NCBI GenBank assembly: GCA_004556975.1
Contig: SFFD01000011.1
Location: forward strand, 1-36,129
Direction of reading: 5' to 3'
DNA: 36,129 nucleotides
Source of the DNA: Oscillospiraceae bacterium
GTDB taxonomy: Bacteria; Bacillota; Clostridia; Oscillospirales; Ruminococcaceae
This document shows, in pieces, positions 1 through 7,629 of the stretch. Under the pieces are notes generated by a model. The model did not search any database, was not told the origin of the DNA, and worked only from the letters and a program-made list of their open reading frames with translations. A program made the translations under genes and the position numbers. Within the stretch, counting starts at the first letter, position 1; each line of letters starts with the position of its first letter.

Positions 1-129
1 AGTTACACCACCCGTTTCAGATAATGTTAGTTTATAAAAAATATGTTTCTATTCTCAATTACATTTTATCAACTTGCAAAAAAATTGCCCTATCCTTTAG
101 TATAGTATTTAAATAAATGTATATATAAA

Positions 130-162
130 AGAAAAAGGGCTTTCCTATACAGGAAAGCCCTT
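130..162 (-). terminator. Rho-independent terminator of the 7TM sensor-like gene
   Basis: A perfect 12-bp stem (135-146 with 151-162) closes an ATAC loop. Read on the minus strand it is followed by a U-rich tail, and it lies 18 bp past the stop codon of the minus-strand gene. The left 130 bases of the window are AT-rich and hold no gene that I can support. Confidence 0.9.
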
Positions 163-179
163 CAGCGCAGTTCTTTTAA

Positions 180-938
180 TTATTGTTCATCCGAAAGTTC
201 CGCAATAAGCTTTGAATTGCTTACCGCAAGGGCAAGGTCGCCTGCAAGCATCCGTACCCAATAGATTTTTTTAACATAGGCAAAACAATACAAAAGCAAA
301 ATAATAAAAGGAACAAGCGGAAGGCAAAGATAAGTTTTGCTGTATGGAATGCGGCATTTTGCAAGAATTATGCAAATGGCGCAGGCGGCGCAGATAAACT
401 CCCACGCTATCACCAAATAATATCCAAGCTCATAGACATAGTTTTCATCGGAAAAGACGCCTGACGGAAAGCTGAACACAAACTGATGCAGGTCGTTGGT
501 GATAACCAAGAGAAAAAGCAGCGCTGTGGGTATGTATAAAAAACGCATCCACCCGGGAAGCTTGAAATTTTCGGGCTTTCCGAGAGAGTTTGCGACAAAA
601 AGCGAGAACAGAGGGATAAAAAGCATGGGGATATAGTAAAGATACCAAAGATGTCTGGCAACATCCCCTCTTGAAATACAGAATTTAACTGTCCTGAACA
701 AAAGCCAGACAATCATTAGGGCAGAAATGACGGTAAGATAATGCCTCACCTGAGTCTGAATGATTCTTTTCCTTATGCTTAGGCACCATGCGGAAAACAA
801 GCCGATATAGATAAGGCTGCGCAAAATAATAAGAAATAAATAGTTGCTGACGTTTACATATCGAATGAGCATTGCAAGGAAAATAAGCAAAAGCACACCG
901 GTGCCGACAAGAATATCATTTTTCCTTATTTTTGTCAC
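180..938 (-). CDS. Shortened 7TM sensor (histidine kinase N-terminal 7TM-like) membrane protein
   Basis: A hydrophobic protein of about 252 residues with roughly seven membrane spans. The central part (WYLYYIPMLFIPL, SLGKPENFKLPGW, TNDLHQFVFSFP) matches my memory of the sensory 7TM region of a clostridial histidine kinase-like family. Family members continue after the last span into a cytoplasmic sensor and kinase-like part. This protein stops about 15 residues after its seventh span and has no H-box or ATP-binding motif, so it looks truncated or internally deleted. I chose the GTG at 938 because a GAAGGAAGGG ribosome site lies 8 bases upstream; an ATG at 965 has none. An ATTATA block (983-988) could be its -10 box, with no good -35. 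The terminator just beyond the stop suggests the 3' end of the original gene survives. It could still be a functional short membrane sensor. Confidence 0.65.
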   Translation of the reverse strand: MTKIRKNDILVGTGVLLLIFLAMLIRYVNVSNYLFLIILRSLIYIGLFSAWCLSIRKRIIQTQVRHYLTVISALMIVWLLFRTVKFCISRGDVARHLWYLYYIPMLFIPLFSLFVANSLGKPENFKLPGWMRFLYIPTALLFLLVITNDLHQFVFSFPSGVFSDENYVYELGYYLVIAWEFICAACAICIILAKCRIPYSKTYLCLPLVPFIILLLYCFAYVKKIYWVRMLAGDLALAVSNSKLIAELSDEQ

Positions 939-1161
939 GCGCTTTACCCTTCCTTCGCAAAGCAATTGCCCGAATTTAATTCATTATACCATATATATTT
1001 AATAAAAAGCTATATTCATATGGCAAAAAATAAGCGATACAGGTGAAAAAACGCAGAATTTTCGACTTTGTGCGAAGCAAAACCTGCAAATAAAAGATTT
1101 TAAATATAAGCTTTTTGTAACATTTAATATAAATTTAATATTTTCACCGCAATTTTTGGGC

Positions 1162-1190
1162 TTGACACTTTTGCAGAGGCAGTATATAAT
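1162..1190 (+). promoter_or_regulatory. Sigma-A promoter of rpsU
   Basis: Perfect consensus: TTGACA at 1162-1167, a 17-bp spacer and TATAAT at 1185-1190. Transcription would start near 1197 and leave a leader of about 70 bases with a small AAGAAC/GTTCTT hairpin (1215-1231). The GGAGGG ribosome site is at 1254-1259. The rest of 966-1161 is AT-rich and holds nothing else I can name. Confidence 0.93.
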
Positions 1191-1269
1191 AAATCCGTTA
1201 CAGTTTATGTACAGAAGAACTAAGCGTTCTTTTAGCTCCGGCCCACTGGCGAAGGAGGGAAACAGATAA

Positions 1270-1443
1270 ATGGCAGAAATCCATGTCAAAGAAAATGAAT
1301 CTCTTGACAGCGCTCTCAGACGCTTTAAACGTTCCTGCGCACGCTCCGGCGTTTTGGCGGAAGTCAGAAAGCACGAGTGCTATGAGAAGCCTTCGGTAAG
1401 ACGCAAAAAGAAATCCGAGGCTGCCCGTAAGAGAAAGTACTAA
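1270..1443 (+). CDS. rpsU: 30S ribosomal protein S21
   Basis: A 57-residue, strongly basic protein beginning MAEIHVKENESLDSALRRFK and ending in a Lys/Arg-rich tail (RRKKKSEAARKRKY). Both ends are typical of bacterial S21, a small-subunit protein near the anti-Shine-Dalgarno region involved in initiation. The length is normal for the family. The ATG is preceded by GAAGGAGGG at 1251-1259. A consensus sigma-A promoter lies upstream and a hairpin terminator follows directly. The gene is probably transcribed mainly alone, with some read-through into yqeG, which has no recognisable promoter of its own. Confidence 0.97.
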   Translation: MAEIHVKENESLDSALRRFKRSCARSGVLAEVRKHECYEKPSVRRKKKSEAARKRKY

Positions 1444-1457
1444 TTATTAACAGGGAT

Positions 1458-1493
1458 GGCGGACGGCTTTCAAGCTGTCCGCCTTTCTATTTT
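1458..1493 (+). terminator. Terminator after rpsU
   Basis: An 11-bp GC-rich stem (1458-1468 with 1473-1483, one G-U pair), a TTCA loop and a TTTCTATTTT tail. It lies 15 bp after the rpsU stop. Confidence 0.92.
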
Positions 1494-1513
1494 AAGCAAA
1501 GGGGAAAATAAAA

Positions 1514-1987
1514 TTGCCGCTTTTAAAACCGCAGTACCGTTTTCATAATGTTATGGAAATAACCCCCGAGGATATAAAGAATTCCGGAGCAACGGCCGTG
1601 CTTATTGACGCCGACAATACGCTTGCACTTCACAATTCTCAACAGCCGTACCCCGGAGTTTCAAGCTGGATAAAAACAGTAATCGCTTCCGGCATACCAA
1701 TGATAATTATATCGAACAACAGTGCAGAAAGGGTTCGTCCGTTTGCGGAAAAGCTTGGCCTTCCGTTTGTCGAAAAAAGCGCAAAGCCTTTGCCAAAGGG
1801 CTTTTTGCGTGCCTGCAAACGCCTTGGCGTAAAACCGGCAAAGGCGGCGGTTATCGGTGACCAGATTTTTACCGATGTTCTCGGCGGGAATTTAATAGGG
1901 GCAAAGGTATTTCTGACAAAACCCCTCGGTCCGGAAACGGACAACTTCATTAAGTTTAAACGCCATTTGGAAAAATGGGTAGAATAA
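1514..1987 (+). CDS. yqeG: YqeG family HAD IIIA-type phosphatase
   Basis: 157 residues, normal for YqeG. HAD motif I is LIDADNTL (Asp32, Asp34), motif II lies in IIISNNS (about 65-70), and motif III/IV is GDQIFTDVLGGN (Asp116, Asp121). These make the Mg2+-dependent phosphohydrolase site. YqeG is a conserved cytoplasmic phosphatase of Firmicutes, related to phosphatidylglycerophosphate phosphatases; its physiological substrate here is unknown. The start is TTG at 1514, with AAAGGGG about 9 bases upstream. It follows the rpsU terminator by about 20 bp and sits just ahead of the M24 peptidase, so these two are probably co-transcribed. Confidence 0.93.
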   Translation: MPLLKPQYRFHNVMEITPEDIKNSGATAVLIDADNTLALHNSQQPYPGVSSWIKTVIASGIPMIIISNNSAERVRPFAEKLGLPFVEKSAKPLPKGFLRACKRLGVKPAKAAVIGDQIFTDVLGGNLIGAKVFLTKPLGPETDNFIKFKRHLEKWVE

Positions 1988-2005
1988 ATGAAAAGAGGAA
2001 ATAAT

Positions 2006-3070
2006 ATGGATAGAATTAAAAGACTTTCACAGCAGCTTCCTGAAAATATAGACGCCGCACTTATCACTTCCGATGTCAACCGCCGCTATTATACCGGCTT
2101 TGTTTCCAGCGCGGGAACTCTTCTTGTAACAAGAAAAGAAGCCGTGCTTCTTCTTGACAGCCGCTATGTGGAAGCGGGCAGCAAAAAGGTTACCGACGCC
2201 AAAGTTATGCTTATGACCGATATGGCAAAGCAGCTTAACGAGCTTTTTGAGGAGTTCGGAGTAAAAACAGTCGGTATTGAATCGGGATATATGACGGTTG
2301 AAAGTCTTTTCAGCCTTCGCAGGACTCTTAACGTAACCATTCTTGACGAGCCGTACCTCAACGAGGTTATTCTTAAACAGCGCTGCATAAAATCTGCGGA
2401 AGAAATGCAGGAAATTCGCGCCGCACAGGCAATTACAGATAAGGCATTTCTGCATATGCTTGATATTATCAAGCCCGGACTTGTGGAAAAGGATCTTCAG
2501 CTGGAGCTTGACTACTTTATGCTTAAAAACGGGGCAACCGGCCTTGCCTTTGAAACCATTCTTGCCGCGGGCGCAAACGGCTCAATGCCGCACGCAGTAC
2601 CCGGTCTTAACAAAGTAAAAGAGGGCGACTTTGTTACCATGGATTTCGGCGCCGCGCATAACGGATATTGCTCCGATATGACCAGAACGGTTGCCGTTGG
2701 CAAAATTTCCGAAGAACAGAAAAAGGTATATGACCTTGTTTATAAGGCACAGACCTCTGCCGTTGACGCCGTGCGCGCCGGAGTTCCCTGCAACAGCATT
2801 GACGCCGTTGCCCGCGACATGATTTACAAAGCGGGTTATGAAGGCAAGTTCGGTCACGGTCTTGGCCACAGCCTTGGACTTGAAATTCATGAAAATCCGC
2901 GTTTTTCGCCTCTTTGCGACGTTATCACCGAAGCCGGAATGGTACTTAGCGTAGAACCGGGCATTTATCTTGAAGGAAGATTCGGCGTGCGTATTGAGGA
3001 TATTGTTGAAATTACCGAAAACGGCTGTGATGTAATTACCAAAAGCGAAAAGAAGCTTATCACTCTTTAA
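2006..3070 (+). CDS. M24 family aminopeptidase (Xaa-Pro peptidase)
   Basis: About 354 residues: a creatinase-like N-terminal domain (about 1-125) and a C-terminal pita-bread metallopeptidase domain. All five expected metal ligands are visible, numbered from the ATG at 2006: Asp213 (VTMDFG), Asp224 (YCSDMTRT), His288 (GLGHSLG), Glu317 (SVEPGIY) and Glu331 (VRIEDI). An extra conserved His lies in SMPHAV. The enzyme would remove N-terminal residues before proline, or cleave Xaa-Pro dipeptides, in the cytoplasm during peptide turnover. I prefer the ATG at 2006, which has AGAGGA 7 bases upstream, over the ATG at 1988, which abuts the yqeG stop and has no ribosome site. Aminopeptidase P and prolidase cannot be told apart from sequence alone. 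Confidence 0.93.
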   Translation: MDRIKRLSQQLPENIDAALITSDVNRRYYTGFVSSAGTLLVTRKEAVLLLDSRYVEAGSKKVTDAKVMLMTDMAKQLNELFEEFGVKTVGIESGYMTVESLFSLRRTLNVTILDEPYLNEVILKQRCIKSAEEMQEIRAAQAITDKAFLHMLDIIKPGLVEKDLQLELDYFMLKNGATGLAFETILAAGANGSMPHAVPGLNKVKEGDFVTMDFGAAHNGYCSDMTRTVAVGKISEEQKKVYDLVYKAQTSAVDAVRAGVPCNSIDAVARDMIYKAGYEGKFGHGLGHSLGLEIHENPRFSPLCDVITEAGMVLSVEPGIYLEGRFGVRIEDIVEITENGCDVITKSEKKLITL

Positions 3071-3074
3071 AGAA

Positions 3075-3097
3075 AAGCCTTCCCGTCGGGAAGGCTT
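3075..3097 (+). terminator. Hairpin after the M24 peptidase gene (weak terminator)
   Basis: A perfect 10-bp stem (3075-3084 with 3088-3097) with a 3-base loop. The downstream tail (CATCTAACC) is not U-rich. It may only partly stop transcription or may stabilise the 3' end, letting murT be read from upstream. Confidence 0.5.
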
Positions 3098-3133
3098 CAT
3101 CTAACCAATATATAAAAGGAAGTTTGCATAAAA

Positions 3134-4456
3134 ATGAGGCTCTTTATTGCCATCTGCGTTTGCAGAATGCTTTGGTTTGTCGGTAAGCTTGTGGGTAAGG
3201 GTACCGCAAAGCCCGGCGACATCGCCAGGGCGCTTTGCCCAAAGGTGCTTTCACGCCTGCGCTTTGACGGAAAAATAATCTGCGTTACCGGTACAAACGG
3301 AAAAACCACCACCTCCAATATGATTACCCATATTTTGCGGAAAAACGGTTTTTCCGTCATCAACAACAGCTTCGGCTCCAATATGCTGGGCGGCGTGACC
3401 ACGGCGCTGCTCTGCGGCTGCACCCTTGGCGGCAGGGTAAAGGCGGACTATTCCGTTATCGAAATTGACGAGCGCTGGCTGCGCTTTCTTGTAAAGGAAA
3501 TTCACCCGGATTACCTTGTTGTGGTGAACCTTCTCCGCGACCAGATTATGCGCAACTGCTGCCCGGAAATTGTGCTTGAAAAAATCAAAATGGGCATTAC
3601 GGAGGGCACTACCCTTGTGCTCAACGCGAACGACCCGGTTTCCCAACAGCTTTCATGGGGAAGGGACAATCCGGTTATATGGTTCGCCCTTGACAGGAAC
3701 GCCCGCTCAACCGAGCACTGCACAAGCGGAACAAACGACGCGCGGGTTTGCCCGAAATGCATGCACACCCTTTCCTATGAATATTATCACTATAATCATG
3801 TGGGCAAATTCCGCTGTGAAAACTGCGGCTTTGAATGTCCAAAGCCGGATTATATCGGAACAGAGCTTGATTTTGCCAACGCTTCGATGAAAGTGAACGG
3901 CGTGCCCGTAAAGCTTACTTTTGACGCGACATATTTTATGTTCAATACCGTCACCGCCGCGGCGGTCTGCTGTGAAGCGGCGGGGCTTTCGCTTGAAAGT
4001 GTGCTTTCCGCCGCAGAAAGCTTTGATATAGGCGTTACGGGAAGATATGAAGAAATGACCGTTATGGGCAGAAAGGCACAGCTTATTCTGACCAAGCAGA
4101 ACCCGGCTTCCGTTGACCAAAGCGTGCAGTTCGTTGCGGAAAAGCAGGGCCCAGTAACGGCGGTTATCATTGCGGATAATATGTTCCACACAAACAACAA
4201 AGACGTGCTGTTTATGTACGACGTCGCCTATGAGAACCTGAAGAACACCGATTGTATTATCATTTGCGGCCAGCGCCGCTATGACCTTGCGGTTCGCATG
4301 AAGCTTGGCAAAATGGATATGAGCCGCGTGCAAATCTGCGACGCGCCGGAGGATATAAAACCCTGCCTTGAGAAAACGAAGGGAGATATTTGTATAATGA
4401 CCCTTCTTCATGCGGAAAACGATGCCGCGCTTATGAGGGAGCTTAGAAAGCTATGA
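3134..4456 (+). CDS. murT: MurT-type Mur ligase (lipid II isoglutaminyl synthase, ligase subunit)
   Basis: 440 residues. An N-terminal hydrophobic stretch precedes the Mur ligase P-loop VTGTNGKTTT (51-60) and the acidic motif VIEIDE (108-113). A Cys4 ribbon typical of MurT is present (Cys206, Cys209, Cys228, Cys231), and a C-terminal MurT domain starts near 305. With GatD, MurT amidates the alpha-carboxyl of the second-position D-glutamate in lipid II at the inner face of the membrane. ATP activates the glutamate, and ammonia comes from glutamine via GatD. The start is ATG at 3134 with AAGGAAG about 11 bases upstream. It overlaps gatD by 4 bp, so the two are translationally coupled. The C-terminal NPAGxNQ-like motif is NPASVDQ here, a mild departure. 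The partner GatD appears catalytically dead (see next gene), so the ammonia source is open. Confidence 0.92.
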   Translation: MRLFIAICVCRMLWFVGKLVGKGTAKPGDIARALCPKVLSRLRFDGKIICVTGTNGKTTTSNMITHILRKNGFSVINNSFGSNMLGGVTTALLCGCTLGGRVKADYSVIEIDERWLRFLVKEIHPDYLVVVNLLRDQIMRNCCPEIVLEKIKMGITEGTTLVLNANDPVSQQLSWGRDNPVIWFALDRNARSTEHCTSGTNDARVCPKCMHTLSYEYYHYNHVGKFRCENCGFECPKPDYIGTELDFANASMKVNGVPVKLTFDATYFMFNTVTAAAVCCEAAGLSLESVLSAAESFDIGVTGRYEEMTVMGRKAQLILTKQNPASVDQSVQFVAEKQGPVTAVIIADNMFHTNNKDVLFMYDVAYENLKNTDCIIICGQRRYDLAVRMKLGKMDMSRVQICDAPEDIKPCLEKTKGDICIMTLLHAENDAALMRELRKL

Positions 4457-5166
4457 GAAATATAAAAATACTTAACCTCTATAATGAGGCGCTGGAGCTT
4501 AACGGCGACACAATGAATGTGACCGCATTTACAAACCGTCTTGACGAAATGGGATACGGGTACGAGATCAGCACCGCCGGAGTCGGGGAAGAGGCGGATT
4601 TTTCCGCCTTTGACATTGTTTTTGTCTGCCACGGAAAGCCGCACAACGTTTCGGCGGTAAGCGCGGATTTTGTTCGGCGGCGCGAAGCTTTTATTGCGGC
4701 GGTTGAATCCGGCACGCCCATGCTTTTTACAGGAAGCGCCAATATGCTTCTTGGAAAGAGCTTTTCCATGCAGGACGGCAAAACCTATGAAGGAATCGGA
4801 CTTTTTGATTTTACCTGCACGGAGTTTGACGGAATGTATGTCAGCGATGCGGTGCTTGCGCCGTCATTCGCGCCGGAACAAAGGATGTTCGGCACATATT
4901 ACCGCTGTGAAGACGTGACTTTCGGCAAAGACAGACCGAATCTTTTCAGGGTGAGCAAAAACCTTGGCGGAACAGGCGCCGTCGTTGAGGAAGAGGGTTT
5001 TCGCAAAAACAATCTTTTTGCAACATGGGTGCTCGGCCCTGTTCTGGCGCGAAATCCCCTTATGCTGAAGGAACTTCTGCGCCTTGTGCTCGGCGAGGAT
5101 TACCGGGAAACGGATTTTTCCCTTGAGCAAAGGGCAGTGGATATGATACTTGCCGAAATCGGCTGA
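4453..5166 (+). CDS. gatD: GatD-like class I amidotransferase subunit lacking catalytic Cys and His
   Basis: 237 residues, the usual GatD length, coupled to murT by an ATGA overlap. Family anchors are present: LNLYNEALELNGD near the N terminus, the nucleophile-elbow region ending MLLGKSF, and GPVLARNP near the C terminus. In active GatD the elbow reads roughly ICGGYQLLG and the C-terminal block TYLHGP. Aligned without gaps, this protein has FTGSANMLLG, putting Gly94 at the nucleophile position (Cys94 in Staphylococcus aureus), and TWVLGP, putting Leu194 at the catalytic His. Both are therefore absent. The reading frame is intact and codon use matches murT, so this is not simple decay. It may be a structural partner for an ammonia-dependent MurT, or the pair may have a new substrate. 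The family assignment is firm; the loss of activity is inferred from motif comparison by memory. Confidence 0.85.
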   Translation: MRNIKILNLYNEALELNGDTMNVTAFTNRLDEMGYGYEISTAGVGEEADFSAFDIVFVCHGKPHNVSAVSADFVRRREAFIAAVESGTPMLFTGSANMLLGKSFSMQDGKTYEGIGLFDFTCTEFDGMYVSDAVLAPSFAPEQRMFGTYYRCEDVTFGKDRPNLFRVSKNLGGTGAVVEEEGFRKNNLFATWVLGPVLARNPLMLKELLRLVLGEDYRETDFSLEQRAVDMILAEIG

Positions 5167-5179
5167 TGAATTTTATTGC

Positions 5180-5213
5180 AGAGCACCCCTTTCCGTTAGG
5201 AAAGGGGTGCTCT
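5180..5213. repeat. Palindromic hairpin, copy 1 of CACCCCTTTCC(N)TTAGGAAAGGGGTG
   Basis: A perfect 15-bp stem (5180-5194 with 5199-5213) with a GTTA loop, 13 bp after gatD. Its inner part recurs at 5365-5388 with an ATTA loop. This copy has no U-run, so it is not a strong terminator by itself. Confidence 0.8.
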
Positions 5214-5221
5214 GTCTGTCG

Positions 5222-5252
5222 AAAAATCCTGCGCAGCAGGATTTTTTTGTTT
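5222..5252 (+). terminator. Terminator of the murT-gatD transcript
   Basis: An 11-bp stem (5222-5232 with 5236-5246), a GCA loop and a long T tract. It is the first true intrinsic terminator after gatD. Confidence 0.9.
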
Positions 5253-5327
5253 CTGTGCATAAGATTATACGTTATCGGAAAGGAAGATAGGGCGGAAGAA
5301 ACCCATCAGGGGTGCGTTTTTGTTCAA

Positions 5328-5366
5328 GTCAGCTTGGCGGAAAACGAAGTTTTTCGACAAGCTGAC
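5328..5366. repeat. Long imperfect hairpin
   Basis: Outer arms GTCAGCTTG (5328-5336) and CAAGCTGAC (5358-5366) are perfect inverted repeats. Inside them, after one unpaired base on each side, CGGAAAAC (5338-5345) and GTTTTTCG (5349-5356) pair around a GAA loop. The 3' arm overlaps by two bases the stem of the next terminator, so the two folds compete slightly. No protein-coding sense is seen. Confidence 0.7.
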
Positions 5367-5396
5367 CCCTTTCCATTAGGAAAGGGGTGCTTTTTT
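5365..5396 (+). terminator. Second hairpin terminator, repeat copy 2
   Basis: A perfect 10-bp stem ACCCCTTTCC (5365-5374) with GGAAAGGGGT (5379-5388), an ATTA loop, then GCTTTTTT. The same stem sequence occurs at 5185-5208. Confidence 0.85.
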
Positions 5397-5768
5397 GCAT
5401 ACGGGGAACCGTTTCGGCGGCAAAAAATTCCGCCACGGAGGGAAAACGCCTGTAATTTGTACGACAGGGAAGCATATATGCAAGCAGCAAAAATTAAAGC
5501 TGCAAAATCAATTTAACAAGTCAAAACGACACATTGTTGTAGTCACAATGCATAATTATACAATTATACATTCATAAAATGTATGGGAATTAAAAGCAAT
5601 CACAGAACAAACGCTTTTGCAGCAAAGCCTACAAAAGCTGATTAAATCAAGGAAAATTGAGGACAAACCAATAAAAGGAAAATCATTACTGCGCACAGTG
5701 AATACAGGTGTTTTTTATGCAAGGTCAACTTTTTCGCATTTTTTACAAAAAAAATTTCATAAAACCTA
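5397..5768. other. Gene-free upstream region of the opp operon
   Basis: AT-rich intergenic DNA. I see no supported coding frame, tRNA or riboswitch. A short tandem AATTATAC repeat lies near 5555-5571. Regulatory sites for opp could lie here, but I cannot point to a convincing operator. Confidence 0.6.
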
Positions 5769-5797
5769 TTGACAACGAACCGCTTTAGGTATACAAT
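5769..5797 (+). promoter_or_regulatory. Sigma-A promoter of the opp operon
   Basis: TTGACA at 5769-5774, a 17-bp spacer and TACAAT at 5792-5797. The leader is about 70 bases and ends in the GAGGTG ribosome site (5863-5868) before the oppA ATG. Confidence 0.9.
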
Positions 5798-5874
5798 AGC
5801 ACCCATAGTGATGAAACTTTAAAAAAAGAGTTATTCAAAAGCTTACAAAAAATATTGAATTTGAGGTGAAACTA

Positions 5875-7500
5875 ATGAAACTTAACAAAATCCTTGCTTT
5901 GCTTCTTGCGCTTGTTATGGTTTTCAGCTTTGCGGCCTGCGATAAGGGCGGCAGCGAATCCCAGAGCAGCGGCGAATCCCAGAGCGGCGGCGAACAGCTC
6001 TCCTCCGGCGGCAAAGTTGTAAAATCCCACCTTACCGCAGCGCTTGAATCCATCGACCCCAAGCGTACCTCCGCCGGCGATGACTTTGAAGTTATCGGCA
6101 CCATGATCGAAGGACTTTTCAAGGTTGACGCTTCCGGCGCGGCAGTTCCCGGAATTGCGGAAACCCATGAGGTTTCTCCTGACGGTCTTACCTGGACTTT
6201 CCATCTTCGTGAAGCTTACTGGTCCAACGGCGCAAAGGTAACCGCAGACGACTTTGTTTTCGGCTGGGACAGATGCGTTGATGAAAACGACCCCGCACAA
6301 TATGCTTCCCTTTTTGAAACCGCAGGCATTGAATCTTATGAAGCGGTTGACGAAGCTACCTTTGTAGTAAAACTTAAACTTCCCTGCGCTTTCTTTGATT
6401 CTCTTATGTTCTTCCCGGTTTTCTATCCCGTAAACCGTGAATTTGCAGAAGAATGCGGCGACCTTTACGGCTCCGCTCCGCAGTACTATATCAGCAACGG
6501 CCCGTTCGTACTTTCCGATTATGAGCCTGCTGCCATGAGCTTCTCTGTAAGAAAGAACGACAAATATTATGACGCCGACAAAATTCAAATCGACGGCATC
6601 GACTATAAAGTAATCCTTGATTCTCAGTCCGCATATCTTGCATATCAGAACAACGAGCTTGATATCTGCAAACTTTCCTCTGAGCTGGCAGAAATCCTTA
6701 AGAGCGATCCGGAGTTCCATTCTGTTATGACCGGCTACCTCTGGTATCTCTCTCCCAACGTTTCCGGTGGAAAAGGCCTTGAAAACGCCAACATCCGCAA
6801 AGCTATCGGTATGGCGTTCGATAAAGACGCAATCGCAAACAACATCCTTAAGAACGGTTCCGTTGTTGCTGACTGGTGCGTACCGCAGGGTCTTGCAACC
6901 GGTCCCGACGGCAAGGACTACCGTGAAACCTCCGACATCAACATCAACGTCTATGATGTTGCAAAGGCACAGGAATATTGGAAAAAGGGTCTTGAGGAGC
7001 TTGGCGTAAGCTCTCTGTCCTACACCATCATTTTTGACGACGACGGCACTTCCAACAACGTTGTTGCTTTCATCGCAGAGCAGCTTATGGCGAACCTTGA
7101 AGGACTCAGCATTGAGCTTAAGGTTCTTCCCAAGAAAGAGCGTTCCGACCTTATGAAAGCTCATACCTATGACATCGGCTTCTGCCGTTGGGGACCTGAC
7201 TATGCCGACCCGCTTACTTATTTTGACCTTTGGACCGATGGTTACACCCACAACTACGGCAACTGGCATTCCGACGAATACATGGATCTTCTTAACAACA
7301 TCAAATTCGGCGAACTTGCTGTTGACGCAAGCGCCCGTTGGGAAGCATTCAAGGAAGCAGAGCAGATGATTGCCGACGAAGCGGTTATCCTTCCTGTATA
7401 TCAGGCCTGCGACGCCTGCCTTATCAAATCTAATGTTTCCGGTGTTGAATTCCACTCCGTAGGTCTTAACAGAGTTTATAACAACGTAGTAATCGGCTGA
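5875..7500 (+). CDS. oppA: Oligopeptide ABC transporter substrate-binding lipoprotein
   Basis: 541 residues, SBP_bac_5 family. The N terminus is a lipoprotein signal peptide (MKLNKILALLLALVMVFSFA) with lipobox FAAC; the Cys would be lipidated and anchor the protein outside the membrane. A Ser/Gly/Glu-rich linker follows, then the large peptide-binding fold (IEGLFKVD, WTFHLREAYWSNG, SNGPFVLSDYEP, MAFDKDAIANN, GFCRWGPDYADP). It captures extracellular peptides and delivers them to OppBC. I chose ATG at 5875 because GAGGTG lies 6 bases upstream; an in-frame GTG at 5866 falls inside that site. It is first in the operon and is followed by a hairpin terminator, which should give it more transcript than the permease genes, as is usual for binding proteins. 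Confidence 0.95.
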   Translation: MKLNKILALLLALVMVFSFAACDKGGSESQSSGESQSGGEQLSSGGKVVKSHLTAALESIDPKRTSAGDDFEVIGTMIEGLFKVDASGAAVPGIAETHEVSPDGLTWTFHLREAYWSNGAKVTADDFVFGWDRCVDENDPAQYASLFETAGIESYEAVDEATFVVKLKLPCAFFDSLMFFPVFYPVNREFAEECGDLYGSAPQYYISNGPFVLSDYEPAAMSFSVRKNDKYYDADKIQIDGIDYKVILDSQSAYLAYQNNELDICKLSSELAEILKSDPEFHSVMTGYLWYLSPNVSGGKGLENANIRKAIGMAFDKDAIANNILKNGSVVADWCVPQGLATGPDGKDYRETSDININVYDVAKAQEYWKKGLEELGVSSLSYTIIFDDDGTSNNVVAFIAEQLMANLEGLSIELKVLPKKERSDLMKAHTYDIGFCRWGPDYADPLTYFDLWTDGYTHNYGNWHSDEYMDLLNNIKFGELAVDASARWEAFKEAEQMIADEAVILPVYQACDACLIKSNVSGVEFHSVGLNRVYNNVVIG

Positions 7501-7549
7501 TAAACCAATACCTTTCAAACAAAAAATCATTAAGAGGCAAACAGACAAG

Positions 7550-7592
7550 ACAGTGACCCGCCTCACGGCGGGCCACTGTATCATTTTTTATA
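7550..7592 (+). terminator. Intra-operon terminator/attenuator between oppA and oppB
   Basis: Stem ACAGTG/CACTGT (7550-7555 with 7574-7579) continues, after one mismatch, into CCCGCC/GGCGGG (7557-7562 with 7567-7572) with a TCAC loop. ATCATTTTTTAT follows. oppB has no clear promoter after it, so partial read-through is expected. Confidence 0.88.
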
Positions 7593-7629
7593 TTTAGGGT
7601 TATTTAAGAGAAGAAGGGAGCTTCCCCCA

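Noticed and set aside
1215..1231. Small hairpin in the rpsU leader as a possible ribosomal-protein autoregulatory element
   Set aside because: Only six AT-rich pairs, and I recall no established S21 leader motif that it matches.
5166..5516. A 116-codon open frame after gatD
   Set aside because: It runs through three strong hairpins and two terminators and its product has no sensible composition or start site.
5872..7584. A 570-codon minus-strand open frame opposite oppA
   Set aside because: It is the antisense shadow of a clear oppA gene with signal peptide and family motifs. Similar long antisense frames opposite the opp ATPase and glp-like genes were rejected for the same reason.
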